Under the pieces are notes generated by a model. That model was given only the letters and a program-made list of their open reading frames with translations. It had not been told where the DNA came from and ran no database searches. The translations under genes were made by a program, and so were the position numbers. This document shows, one piece after another, positions 50,305-60,592 of a stretch of 64,000 nucleotides of DNA (position 1 is its first letter; each line of letters begins with the position of its first letter). Source of the DNA: Pythium myriotylum (Eukaryota > Oomycota > Peronosporomycetes > Pythiales > Pythiaceae); NCBI GenBank assembly GCA_023091665.1, contig JALJCQ010000033.1, positions 62,001 through 126,000 of the forward strand, in the 5' to 3' direction.

Positions 50305-53300
50305 ATGCCCCACTATGGGCAGGGCCAGCCTCCCCGCGGAGACTACAGGGGCGATCGGGCCGACAATAGGAGCGGCAATGGGAGGAGCTACCGCGACGGC
50401 CGGTTTGGTGGCGATGCGTCGCGCAGAAGCCCCGAGCGAGGCGATAGTTCGCGCCATCATGACTGGAGAGACGACGATGGAGGCTTCCATTCGCGCCACC
50501 GAGACCGCGTGCGGTCACGCTCCCGCTCCCGCTCGCGGTCTCGATCGCGGTCTCGATCTCGGTCTCGGTCTCGGTCTCGGTCCCGCACACGCTCGCGCTC
50601 TCCGCGCCGCAACACCCCAGACCACTCGTCGACAAGTGAGCGACCGACGAGGCAAGCCAACGACAACCACGCGCCGCCTCGCCAGTGGGGTTCACAGCCA
50701 AGCGCGACGCTCATTGTGCGGGGATTGACGCCCAACGCGACAGACGCAATGGTAGTGTTGTGGGCATAACATCATTCACGCAGATGCACGCATAGCGCCT
50801 TAGTCTCGGCAGATCTCGATCTGGCGAGACGCAAAAGTTTATGGCAAGATGAGGACTCACAGTCTCTCTTCTTATGTGTGCTGAACGCGTTCGCAACAGC
50901 TCCTTCAAGCACTCGGGTCATTCCGCCCGACGAGTGTACGCGTCATGTTTCACAAAGTGAGTTCACTCGGCTGAACCAATTCCCCGGTTTGGTACTGATC
51001 GCTCGTGACTTATCCTCAGATGACCGGAGAACACCGAGGCTTCGCGTTCGCCAATTTCGATTCAGTCGAAACGGCTACTACAGTAATGAACGCGTTTGGT
51101 GGGTGTTGTGGTTCTCACGAAATCAATCTTCACGGGTGGCACTCACAAGGTGAATGCAGCTTCTCAGCCCTTGGTCGTTGACAACCACCCTACAGTCCTC
51201 GTATATGCGGAACCCAATAGACCGAGTCCTCACTTCCAGAACCATGGAGATCATGGTGGAACAGGGTTTCCGAGAGGGCCACCACCTCCGAGGCTCGACT
51301 GGATATGCGATCAGGTGAGCAATACCTTCTAAGTTTGTTTCCCAAACAATTGAGCTAACCACATATTTCATTAGTGTGCCGCGTCGAACTTCTCTCGACG
51401 AACTGAATGCTTCAAGTGTCATATGCCCAAGTCTGCTTTCGCAATGGAAATGCCGGCACGACCAAACACGTTTCATCACCAAAACCAAGTCCAGCCTCAC
51501 TTCAGTGGCGAACCTCCTCGCGGAGGGAGTGGCGACGCAGCTCCTGGAGGAGCCCTATCACATTATCCCACTCCTTCCGACAGCCATGGACGACGTGAAG
51601 GTCGAGATGAGATGGAAGGACCACCTTCACACGTCCTTGCAGTTCGTATGATTCCGATCGAGGTAGATGAAGGGGAGGTGAGCCTGCTACTTCACGTTGT
51701 TCAGTAGGTCGCTTTCTGAAAATGACGTGCTGGATTTGGTGGATTCAGTTGCAGGTACTCTTTGCTCGATTTGATGGTGTACGTGATATCCGCTTAGTCC
51801 GAGATCGTGTAACTAACCTTTCTCGCGGTTTCGCGTTTGTCGAGTTCAACGACGTGGAGGTGCGTGGCGTTTCATATTTCGGCCGTCAAACGCAGCTTGC
51901 CTGAGTCGAATCCTGCAGTCTGCTCAGCTTGCGAAGGACAACAGTGAAACTCTCAGTATTAGAGGAGAGATCTTGCGAGTAAGCTTTGCACGTGAAACAC
52001 TACAAGCACGGCCACCTCCCCATCGTCCGAGCGGTGGTTTCGAGCCCGTGCCTTTGAATCCCTTAGCTGCTGCTGCTCTGGAGCAAGCTCAATGGGCGAT
52101 GGGAAACAATTATGGCGGGATTTATCAGCAGCAGTCAACCGAAGAAGAATCGCAAGCCGTATGATGTAGACTAGTACTGAACCTCATTGAACCTTTGTGA
52201 CTGAGTTCGTGTTGTGTGTGCAGGTTACTCCCGCTGGACTAGACGACCTGGATGCACTGCTTAATGATGCGGCAGCGGCCGCACGTCCCCATATTGATGA
52301 GCCAAAGAAGCAATGGCCACTGCCTTTTGAGACTGCGGGTGGGATGTATGTCTACACGAGTGGAACGGGGCTCTACTATGACACCGACTCCATGTTCTAC
52401 TACGACCCCCAATCAAAACTCTACTACAACAGCTTCATGGGCATCTATTATCACTGTGCGAACGGTGCACAAGGATCTGGTGCACAATTTAACGAGTTTG
52501 TTCCTTCCCCACCCTCGGATGACTCCAAGATCACAGCCCAGGAGCGTGAAGCGAGTGAGGCAACAAAACCTGTCACGATCTCTCTAGCAAAGAAAGACAA
52601 GAAGAAATCGCTTATTTCCTTCAGCTTGAAGCCCTCAACTTTTGGGGCAGGGAAGGCCCCTAGCGTCTTCAAAGCCCCCGAGGCGCCGGCATCTGTCACT
52701 CCTGCCCCAGGTAGCCAGACTGCATTTGGAAGTGGTGTATCGGTTGCTGCCGCTGCAAGTGCTAGCTTGCGTAAGAAGAGCGCTTTAGATATAGCGAAGT
52801 GGTCCCAGCGGCAAATGGAAGAAGCGAAACCAGCGGTATCAGCAAAACCTGAACCTCAGGTATTGGCTACTCCAGTCCCATCCGCAGAGCTCAAACCAAG
52901 AGTGGCGGCTGTTGATGTACCGCTCGAGGTCCCTATCTGCTTGGTGAGTTGCTTTCTTTGTCTTGTTTGACACAACTCTACTGATGCGCTGTTGTACAGT
53001 TATGTAGACGGAAGTTTGGATCGATGGAACAACTGCGCAAACACGAGGTTCAATCGAAACTTCACGCGGAGAACTTGGCCAAAGCGAAGCAAGACAAAGA
53101 GATCGTCGCGGCGCAGATTAGGGAGCGTGACGAAGAGGATCGAGAAGATCTACAGACTCGGAAGAAGCAGCGCGCTGGGGGAGCGTCGACAACTTCTACT
53201 CATCCAACCGAAATTCCTTCTGTGGTAGCAGCAGCACCACCAGAAGCTCCTGCTGCCCTTGATGCAGGTGTTGGTGCGAAGATGCTCAAAATGATGGGGT

Positions 53301-53512
53301 GGAAAAAAGGCGAAGGACTCGGAAAACATGGAACTGGGATTACTGCCCCTGTCGAGGCTATAGGAAACGCAAGCTCTGAGACCACTGGCCTCGGGGCTAA
53401 GACTACACCAAGCGTAAATCTTGCAGATGTCGCGTCGTACAAGGAACGTTTGCAAAAGATGGCACGCGCACGTTATGATGAGGCAGACGTCCACAATAGC
53501 AAAAATCTTTAA
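50305..53512 (+). CDS. RBM5/RBM10-type splicing factor (9 exons)
   Basis: Exons: 50305-50751, 50900-50956, 51020-51098, 51160-51314, 51375-51677, 51749-51859, 51919-52158, 52224-52943, 53000-53512; 874 residues, all junctions GT/AG and in phase. Domain order is RS-rich N terminus, RRM1 (ATLIVRGLTPNATDA ... GFAFANFD), RanBP2 zinc finger (DWICDQCAASNF ... CFKC), RRM2 (VLAVRMIP ... RGFAFVEF), OCRE repeats (GLYYDTDSMFYYDPQSKLYY), C2H2 finger (ICLLCRRKFGSMEQLRKH) and G-patch (GWKKGEGLGKHGTGI). This order is diagnostic of RBM5/RBM10, regulators of early spliceosome assembly and exon choice; the OCRE binds SmN/B/B' tails. It lies 131 bp after ZMAT2, on the same strand. Confidence 0.92.
50513..50600 (+). 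repeat. RS-encoding hexanucleotide repeats
   Basis: Imperfect repeats of CGNTCN (CGGTCT, CGATCG, CGCTCC) encode a run of about 14 Arg-Ser dipeptides in the splicing factor's N terminus. The tract is low-complexity DNA but clearly coding. Confidence 0.85.
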
Positions 53513-53629
53513 GGGTATGAGTTTCGTCAGCGAATCACGTCAATACAAGATTCTCACTCCAGGACGTCCGCGCAATGGTGTTTTTATTACTAAATCCGAC
53601 ACAAATAAGCCGGGCGATCGCCAGGTACC

Positions 53630-54817
53630 TTACTGGTCCAGTTCTTCAACGGCGGTCTTGAGCGGCGTCTTCTTGTAGCCAAGAACGGGGGTGCCTACTT
53701 CCTTTCCACCCTTGAAGAATCGGAAGGCTGGCAATGCCTCAACACCAAGCTCCTCCTTCAGCTTTTCAATCTCCGGCAGCGTCACATCAAGCTTAGCGAA
53801 GGTCACTCCCGTGTGCTTGCCCGCCAGCTCCTTCACAAACGGCTGGATCTGTGAGCACTTGCCACACCATGGAGCCTCGAACTTCGCCACAATAGTCTTG
53901 CCCGACTTAACAAGGCTCTCAAAATCCTGCCTGGTCTTGAGCACAGTCATACCAGCGTTCTCCTCGGCTTCCTCGCCTTCGTTCACCGCCGAGAAGTACT
54001 TGTGAGCGTTCTTCGGGTCTGCGATAATCGTCTTCTCTCCAGGCTTCCAGTTGGCCGGGCAAACCTCGCCGTGCTCCTCCGTGAACTGCAAGGCCTGCAC
54101 GAGACGCAATGTCTCGTCCACCGAGCGGCCAATTGGCAAGTTGTTCACCGTCATCTGGTGGACCACACCTTCCTTATCGATGATGAACAGGCCACGCAGG
54201 GCGACACCTTCGTCCTCGATGAGCACGCCGTACTTGGCCGAGATGATCTTGGTGATATCAGCGACAAGCGGGATCTCCATGTGGCCGAGACCGCCCTTGT
54301 TACGCGGGAGCTTGGTCCAAGCCAGGTGCGATTCCGGCGAGTCCGTCGAGACCGCGATAAGCTGCGTGTTCAGTGCCTCGAACTCGGCCGCACGGTCGTT
54401 GAAGGCGATGATCTCGGTTGGGCACACGTACGTAAAGTCCTTCGGGTAGAAGAAGAGCACCACGTACTTGCCGCGGAACTGCTCGAGCGACAGGTCAACG
54501 ATGTCGTCGTTGTGGACGGCGGCAGCGGTGAAGCCCGGCGCGCGCGCGCCCACACGAACCGTCGGCAGCGGGTACTGGATGAACGCCTCTTCCTCGTCTT
54601 CACCACCGAAGAGCTCGTCGTCGTCGTCGTCATCCACGTCCACGAACTTGCGCGCAAAGCTGCGCTTCTGCATGTGGCCGTTGCTCAGTGACGCGAGCGA
54701 GTTGGCGGCCGCCGAGACCACGGCTGGACGCGCGAACGACGCGGCGTTGACGCTGGCGGCCACGCGCGCGGCGGAGCGCGCCACGGCGAGGCGGCGGGCG
54801 AGCTGAAGGACTCGCAT
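53630..54817 (-). CDS. Mitochondrial 2-Cys peroxiredoxin fused to thioredoxin
   Basis: Single exon, 395 residues from ATG 54817. The leader is Arg/Ala-rich with no acid for about 55 residues ([20 protein letters not shown]...), a mitochondrial presequence. After a strongly acidic patch (six Asp) comes a typical 2-Cys peroxiredoxin: [13 protein letters not shown] with the peroxidatic Cys, and GEVCPANW with the resolving Cys. A linker leads to a complete thioredoxin domain with APWCGKC as active site (usual WCGPC) and the family's cis-Pro region ([11 protein letters not shown]). The enzyme should reduce peroxides and carry its own reductant in cis. One continuous frame, so the fusion is real in this sequence. 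Its 3' end is 117 bp from the splicing factor's stop. Confidence 0.93.
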   Translation of the reverse strand: MRVLQLARRLAVARSAARVAASVNAASFARPAVVSAAANSLASLSNGHMQKRSFARKFVDVDDDDDDELFGGEDEEEAFIQYPLPTVRVGARAPGFTAAAVHNDDIVDLSLEQFRGKYVVLFFYPKDFTYVCPTEIIAFNDRAAEFEALNTQLIAVSTDSPESHLAWTKLPRNKGGLGHMEIPLVADITKIISAKYGVLIEDEGVALRGLFIIDKEGVVHQMTVNNLPIGRSVDETLRLVQALQFTEEHGEVCPANWKPGEKTIIADPKNAHKYFSAVNEGEEAEENAGMTVLKTRQDFESLVKSGKTIVAKFEAPWCGKCSQIQPFVKELAGKHTGVTFAKLDVTLPEIEKLKEELGVEALPAFRFFKGGKEVGTPVLGYKKTPLKTAVEELDQ

Positions 54818-55070
54818 TCGGGAGGTTTGTTCGTGGGGCTTCCAGAAGTGAGCTCCTGGGCGGACAAGGATCGCAGCGACGTCCGACAGTTGTTGGCGTC
54901 GGCGTCGCCACGAGACAGGCCGGGTTTCTGTGTACGAAAACCCGTCAGAAGAGGCCCAGCAAGTATGTCATAGCAGAGGGGTTTTGATGGAAGTATGTGG
55001 TAAGAGAGGGGATGATGTTGAAGAAGCCCTGACCCACTGACGTCATCTGCGACGTGTGGCACAGACCATC

Positions 55071-58000
55071 CTAAAGAGCTCGAACGTTGTACTCTTTCTT
55101 GGCCGCCTGCGCGACGGTCGTGGCTTTGGAGGCGACAGCGCCGAGCAGCTGCTCCGCTTTGTGGAGAAGCCTCTCGGCTGGAGTGGGCTCCAGCACGGCG
55201 TTGATCTTGGGGGCCTTTTCTTTGATAAAGTGCTCCTTCAGAATCTCGACGACTGACTTCTTGGGTTTGTTATTCTCCTCCTGAAGCAGTCGGAGTCGTT
55301 CGAGCTCTTGTTCACGCTCTCGCATTTTCTGCCGACGCTGGCGGAGCCTTTTCTTCAGCAGAGATACCCCTTTCTTCGCCAAAACGCGGCGAGTTGCACG
55401 CATCAGAGCACTTGATTTGAGAAGAGGCGAGTTCCCGTTATCGGCCAACTCGGTCAGAGCGGCTTCAAATTTCTGGACGTCCCCGCTCCATTTTTCGATC
55501 TCGTTTCTCCCTAACTGAGCATCCTCTTGCTGAAGGACTCGAGCAAAAGCGTTGTACTCATCTAGTTTCGCTAGTTGAAACACAATCGACTGAAGCACTT
55601 GCTTGTAAGCTTGTACGACCAAATGCCAAGGAAATTGAAGGAACGGATAGCGAACCAAGTCTGAAGCGGCGAAAAGGAGGGAAGACTGTGAGTCGCCTGA
55701 AGGCCGAGACTTCCATTCCAAATCAGCACAACGCCAAGACGACGCCAACTCGTTACGTTTGACTTGCTCGTCATTCAAAGCCAAGAGTTGTTTCCTCGTG
55801 AATCCCCGAGATTTCATTTTTTGACGCTCAGCATCACCAACAAACGTAACCGAAGCTGTTAACGCTGCGAAGTCTTGATTCAAGTCAAGAACAAGTCCGT
55901 AGTTGTGATTGTCCTCTGCCGCACAGCCTAGTCGAATACCAATCTTCACTACTAGTCGTTGCTGGGATCCACTACTTCCAATGCACTGAATGGGAAATAC
56001 AAGAGGTCCAGATCCTGTTCCTCTCTCGAGAAGGCAGTCGAACGCACCAGTGGTCGCTTCGAGATGTCGCTGTACGAGATGACGTGTATCTGCTGTGTTC
56101 TCCGCTTCGATAAGTCGACCTTGCTTACAGAGCTTCCATTCCTCGAACAACTGCGCGCATTGCCATAACTTTTCAAGCCGTTCTTCCCACACACCAGGAC
56201 GCCGCGGGTTGCTCGTGGACTCAAGAATATAATCTAAGTATGCAATCGCGCGCACTACCTTTCTCTTCCGATGGCCATCTCCCTGCGCTAGTCGATTTTG
56301 GCGCTGCTTTTGCTCGAGTCTGGCTAGCTTACGCTCTTGATACGCGATCCAAAGCAATCGTTCACGTTCGCGCTCTTGCTCAAGCCGCTCAAGTTGCTTG
56401 GACACACGAGAAAATGCTTTCATTTTGTGCACATGGGTAACAAGACGTTGCTGATACGCATCTCGCCAGATAGCACGGCGAGGCAGCCTCGCTGTTGCAT
56501 ATTCGACTCGTAAACCTGCTGCAGGTACAGTGTGGATCATTTCTTCTTCCTCATCGAAGTGGAAGTTTTGCTGCAGAAAATTGGTCACAAGCTTTGGGGT
56601 GTTTGATTCACTTAGGATGGCGACGGAGAAGAGCATAAACTCTGGAGCGATTGTGCGATTTGCTGAATCCCGGAGTGGATTACGCTTTGCCAGCGGAGAA
56701 GTGGGTCGCTCTTCGCTGTCGCCGTAAAGATGGAAGTCTTCGATCAGAAACTCCCCGTTGACGAGGCCGCATCGAGTATCTGTCGCAACCTCAATCTGCT
56801 CGTTTAGGTAAAACAGACCAACAGTCGTCGGAAGGAGCAAGTGGATCTTGCGGTTCGGTGAGTCAACATTCGATCGGTACAACTCGTAGACGTACGCGAC
56901 AGTGGATCGAATGTCAACTTTAAGCGTTATCAGCTACAATAACAGCGAGGATGAGATCGACGACGGGACGCAACCAACATATCACTCACGTTTCCAACAG
57001 GGAGAGTCTTGATGTGGAGAACGACATAGTTTCTTCGGCTACGATCACCTCAACGAATGTTACAACCACTGGGATCGACAAAACCGTTGTTAAAAAATAT
57101 CCACCTACATGGAGCGCTGCTTGCGGATTGCGTGGACGTCAGCGAGCACATTCACGTAGTACTCATGCTGTCCAATTGTTTGTGGTCGCGATATCTTCTC
57201 ATTTGTGATATCGTTACTGATGACATCAATTGCATCCTCCTTGCTTCGACGGCGGTAGCCCATGAGCTTTAGTCGTAGTGCTGTATGCCTAGCCTCGCGC
57301 TCTTCTAACTCTTGCCCGTGTGTCTTTGGAGTCTTTAGGCGCTGTGTCGACTTGGCTGACTGGATTTTGTCATACTTTGTAAACGAAAACTCAAAACACC
57401 CAGGGCATCCAATCGCAGATCGACTGTAACACACGAGACATTTTCTCTCAGCATCATCACCAAAGCGAGCTCTCAAAATTGCTTGCAAATCAAGCTGTTC
57501 GGACAGGGGGAGCCTGGTAATGGTGGCAGTATGAGCTGCGGTGAGGCCATGGTGAGTTTGCTGGCGAGACAAAAACTGCTCCTGTGTTTGCATATCGTCA
57601 TCGCTATCTTCACTGCCATCGTGCACGTCTTCCCCCTCGACGTCATCTATATCAACCTCATCGAGTGGGATCTTGGTATATCCCATGAGGAAAAATACCG
57701 GTGATATTGCAGCTGAGTCATTATCCCTGGAGACACAGAATCCAGTGAAAGCTGGGTGGATTACACTGAACGTAGGCCCCTTAGTAGATAACGACAGAAC
57801 TTGGGATTCAGGACATACTGCCCGAGTGTACCGCAGAAACACAGGCGAACTCTTCGCCACATCGCGCGCGTCACGTCTCGACGAGAATCGATATCCTGCT
57901 GCGGCGGGATGGCCACGCTGTACATCGACGAGATCCCTCTCGAGTCGTCTCAGAATGAGTTCTTCTTCCTGCCTCTCTTGTCTGTGCCACTGCGAGCTCT

Positions 58001-58208
58001 CGCGCTGCCTGAGCAACAGTGCAGTCGCCTGTGCATTGCGTTCTCGAATGGCCTGGAGGCGGCGGTGTGCCTGGTCTCTCTGGCGCTGGCGGTCACGCTC
58101 CTTCTTCTCCAGTGGCGTGAGCTTCACGGGAGACCGGGGTCGCTGGCGCTGTCGAGAGGGGCTTTGCAGACACGACTCAGCCACACACAGCTCATCGCCC
58201 ACGAGCAT
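55071..58208 (-). CDS. Uncharacterised 1003-residue coiled-coil protein (3 exons)
   Basis: Exons 58208-57109, 57038-56990 and 56933-55071, introns 70 and 56 bp with matching phases, join two long frames that would otherwise look like two genes; the second frame has no ATG at its head, which supports joining. The junction reads KQRSI-RRNYVVLHIKTLPVGN-LITLKVDI. Features: N-terminal charged coiled coil (LEKKERDRQRQRDQAHRRLQ, about 30-90), acidic patch (VDIDDVEGEDVHDGSEDSDD), a cysteine cluster (CLVCYSRSAIGCPGC), a beta-rich part after the first junction that could be a ubiquitin-like fold (about 366-450), then extended coiled coils to the end. I do not recognise the family. Large charged coiled-coil proteins of this sort are often cytoskeletal or flagellar, which is only a guess. 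Confidence 0.7.
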
Positions 58209-58422
58209 GCCTCCATCGAGTGAACATCGGCTATTCCTGACCCCACCGCAAAGCTCAGTTCGTCTACAATGGATTCACTTGAACATTAGTTTCAACCAAT
58301 CCAATTGTATCCAAAGCAATTTCAGCCAATCCAGCGATGCGTGGCAGTTGAACTGGGTGGTCATCCTGCGTGTTTCATTCCTGGAACCTGCCCGCCACAG
58401 GGAACGCCGACAACGCGAGACC
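58209..58422. promoter_or_regulatory. Divergent promoter, coiled-coil protein and transporter
   Basis: 214 bp between two divergent ATGs. It contains repeated CCAAT-type words (CAACCAATCCAATTG, TCAGCCAATCCAGC between about 58290 and 58340), plausible CCAAT boxes for either direction. Confidence 0.45.
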
Positions 58423-59986
58423 ATGACGCACTCGAGCGAGCGCAAGGGCTCGCTCTACGCCGCGGCCATGCTCGTCTCCGGCACCTTCAGCACGGTGATC
58501 ATGAAGACTGAGTACGGCGTCCGGTCCGAAGGCACGGAGCGCTGCGCGGACCCCGCGGACCCGACCAAGACCACGACGCTCTGCCCGTTCGACAAGCCCT
58601 GGTTCGGCGTGCTGCAGATGAAGCTGGCCATGGCGCTCTGCCTCGTGTTCCTCTACGTGCGTAAGGCCGCGCAGCACAAAAGCTACCTCGAGACGCCGCT
58701 GCTGCGCACGCAGAAGGACGGCAAGAAGTACATTGCGACCCCCGAGGCCGCTGCCATCCGCAAGAAGCACGCGCGCGCCAACGAATCGACGGCTCTACTC
58801 GGCAACAAGCAGCAAACACAAGCCCAGAGCGGCCGAATCCCGCTGAAGACTGTGCTCGCTGTAGCACTACCGTCGCTACTCGACTTGCTGCAGACTGTCG
58901 GAGCGAACGTGGGGCTGCTCTGGATCTCTTCGTCGGTCTATCAAATGGCGAGAGGCTCAGTCATTATTTTCAGTGCGTTCCTGTCGGTGAGGATGATGGG
59001 GAAGCGGCTGTACGCGTACCACTACGCGAGTATCTTGCTTGTCGCTGTCTCAGTCGCACTCGTTGGCTGGGCCGGCACCAAGTCGACTCCTGACGCGGCC
59101 GCCTCATCGTCAGACTCGAGCCATGCTCTCTTTGGACTGGTTTTCATTGTGCTCGCGCAACTCTTGACCGCTCTCCAGATTGTCGTGGAAGAACACATGA
59201 TGCTAGCGCTTGACGTCAGCCCCATGCTGTTGGTGGGGCTGGAAGGCCTGTGGGGGTTAGCATTCTACATTGTGCTTGTGCCTGTGCTCTCGCTGACGCC
59301 AACGGGCAGTACGGCTTCAGCGTTTGCCAAGATCTGGCACGAGGATTTCTACGATTCCATCGTCAAAATATCCAACTCGGGCACGCTGATCGCTCTTATT
59401 GTGGCGTACGTTATTGCTGTCGGGACGCTTAACGTGACCGCCAACTATGTAACCAAGCACCTCTCCGCAGTCATGCGTAGCATCGCTGAGGTACGTTTCC
59501 ATGGAAGATATTCGCATGTTCCATCTTCAAGCTCGGGCGTCTGAACTCTGTGGATTCTTTCCATATCAAGACGCTGAGAACGCTGGGCGTGTGGATGCTT
59601 GGGCTTTTCGTGTACTACGTGATCCAGTGGCGTGGCGGCAACTCGCCCGGAGAGGCCTGGACCATGTCGAGCTGGTGCGTCCTCGCTTCGCGGTCTAGTT
59701 TTCCATGATCATCCCAAGCTCACGAGTGGGTGATTGTAGGATTGAACTCGCGGGCTTCGTGATCATGGTTTACGGCACGCTGGCGGTACGTTCGCGCTAC
59801 TCGCTCTCCTCCCATGTGACTGATGGATCCTTCTTCCTGCTCTATGGCTGTGGGGTCGTCTCTTGTTCTAACGAGCAGTACAAGCAGCTCATCCGTCTGC
59901 CGCTTCCTGCTCTCTATGCGGCAGAGGCCCGCGACCACGCGGCCGCTGCCTACAAGTCGCCGTTTATGAGCTCCATGCACAAGTAG
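58423..59986 (+). CDS. SLC35F6-like drug/metabolite transporter (4 exons)
   Basis: Exons 58423-59490, 59571-59674, 59740-59785 and 59879-59986 give 441 residues. About ten hydrophobic segments are visible. The core VALPSLLDLLQTVGANVGLL, then VYQMARGSVIIFSAFLSV and ASILLVAVSVALVGWAG, follows the SLC35F/DMT pattern, closest to SLC35F6 as I recall it. The last exons complete transmembrane helices (TLRTLGVWMLGLFVYYVIQW and WIELAGFVIMVYGTLA). The last intron (59786-59878) is 93 bp and stays open in frame, so retention would add 31 residues; the GTACGT donor argues for splicing. It probably moves a nucleotide-sugar or other metabolite across an endomembrane; the substrate is not readable. Confidence 0.8.
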
Positions 59987-60592
59987 CGACCCAGCTGGAG
60001 AGGGGCGCCCTGGTGGTCGCCATGGATAGAGAGCTCTTCAAGCTCAACTGTACCGAACCGGACAGAATAAAGTTTACACTGCAATGCGATGAAGCGATTG
60101 TTCCTTCTCTCACCTTCGGACGCAAGGTTTCTGACGCAATTCGACGAAAAAAGGGCAGTAATGATCAGAAGTTGGTGCTGCGGGCCGGAATGTGTTTACC
60201 CATAGTATCTTCATTTACAGGTCGTGCAATCAACCAATCACCGGCGCGAGGAGCTGGGAAGATGGTCGGATATGCATTCTCGCAGTAACTCGCTTTTCCT
60301 CGGCTCTCTGTTCCTGCTCAGACGAGCCGGCCCGCGCGCAGAGCCGGGGCCGTTCTCTCCGGAGTCTAACCAGATGGCGAGGAGGGGTTTGTCAGATAAG
60401 GAGGAAGGCGGCCCCCCCCCCCCATGCCTCTCTCCCTCTCCTCCTCCTTCCCCCATTGTCGCCGGCGGTTCGCTCGCTGCATTCGCTCTCCGCCGCCCGC
60501 CTGTTGGACACGGCGCGCCACTTGACCCGGCGATCGCGACGCGCGTTTCCGCCGCCTCGCGCTCTCTCGCTCTCTCATTCACACGAGCGCGC
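59987..60592. other. Upstream region of START-FYVE gene
   Basis: About 600 bp. The right half is CT- and GC-rich with a run of 12 C at 60412-60423. The open frame of the downstream gene extends back to about 60224 with an in-frame ATG at 60374, but the extension is Pro/Arg/Ser-rich promoter-like sequence. Confidence 0.5.

Noticed and set aside
57673..58422. Long upstream extension of the transporter frame on the plus strand
   Set aside because: It begins at a GTG and runs antisense through the first exon of the coiled-coil gene; the ATG at 58423 starts the conserved part.
60224..60592. N-terminal extension of the START-FYVE protein
   Set aside because: No ATG at its head; the part after the ATG at 60374 is low-complexity and includes a homopolymer C run, so it looks like 5' untranslated sequence.
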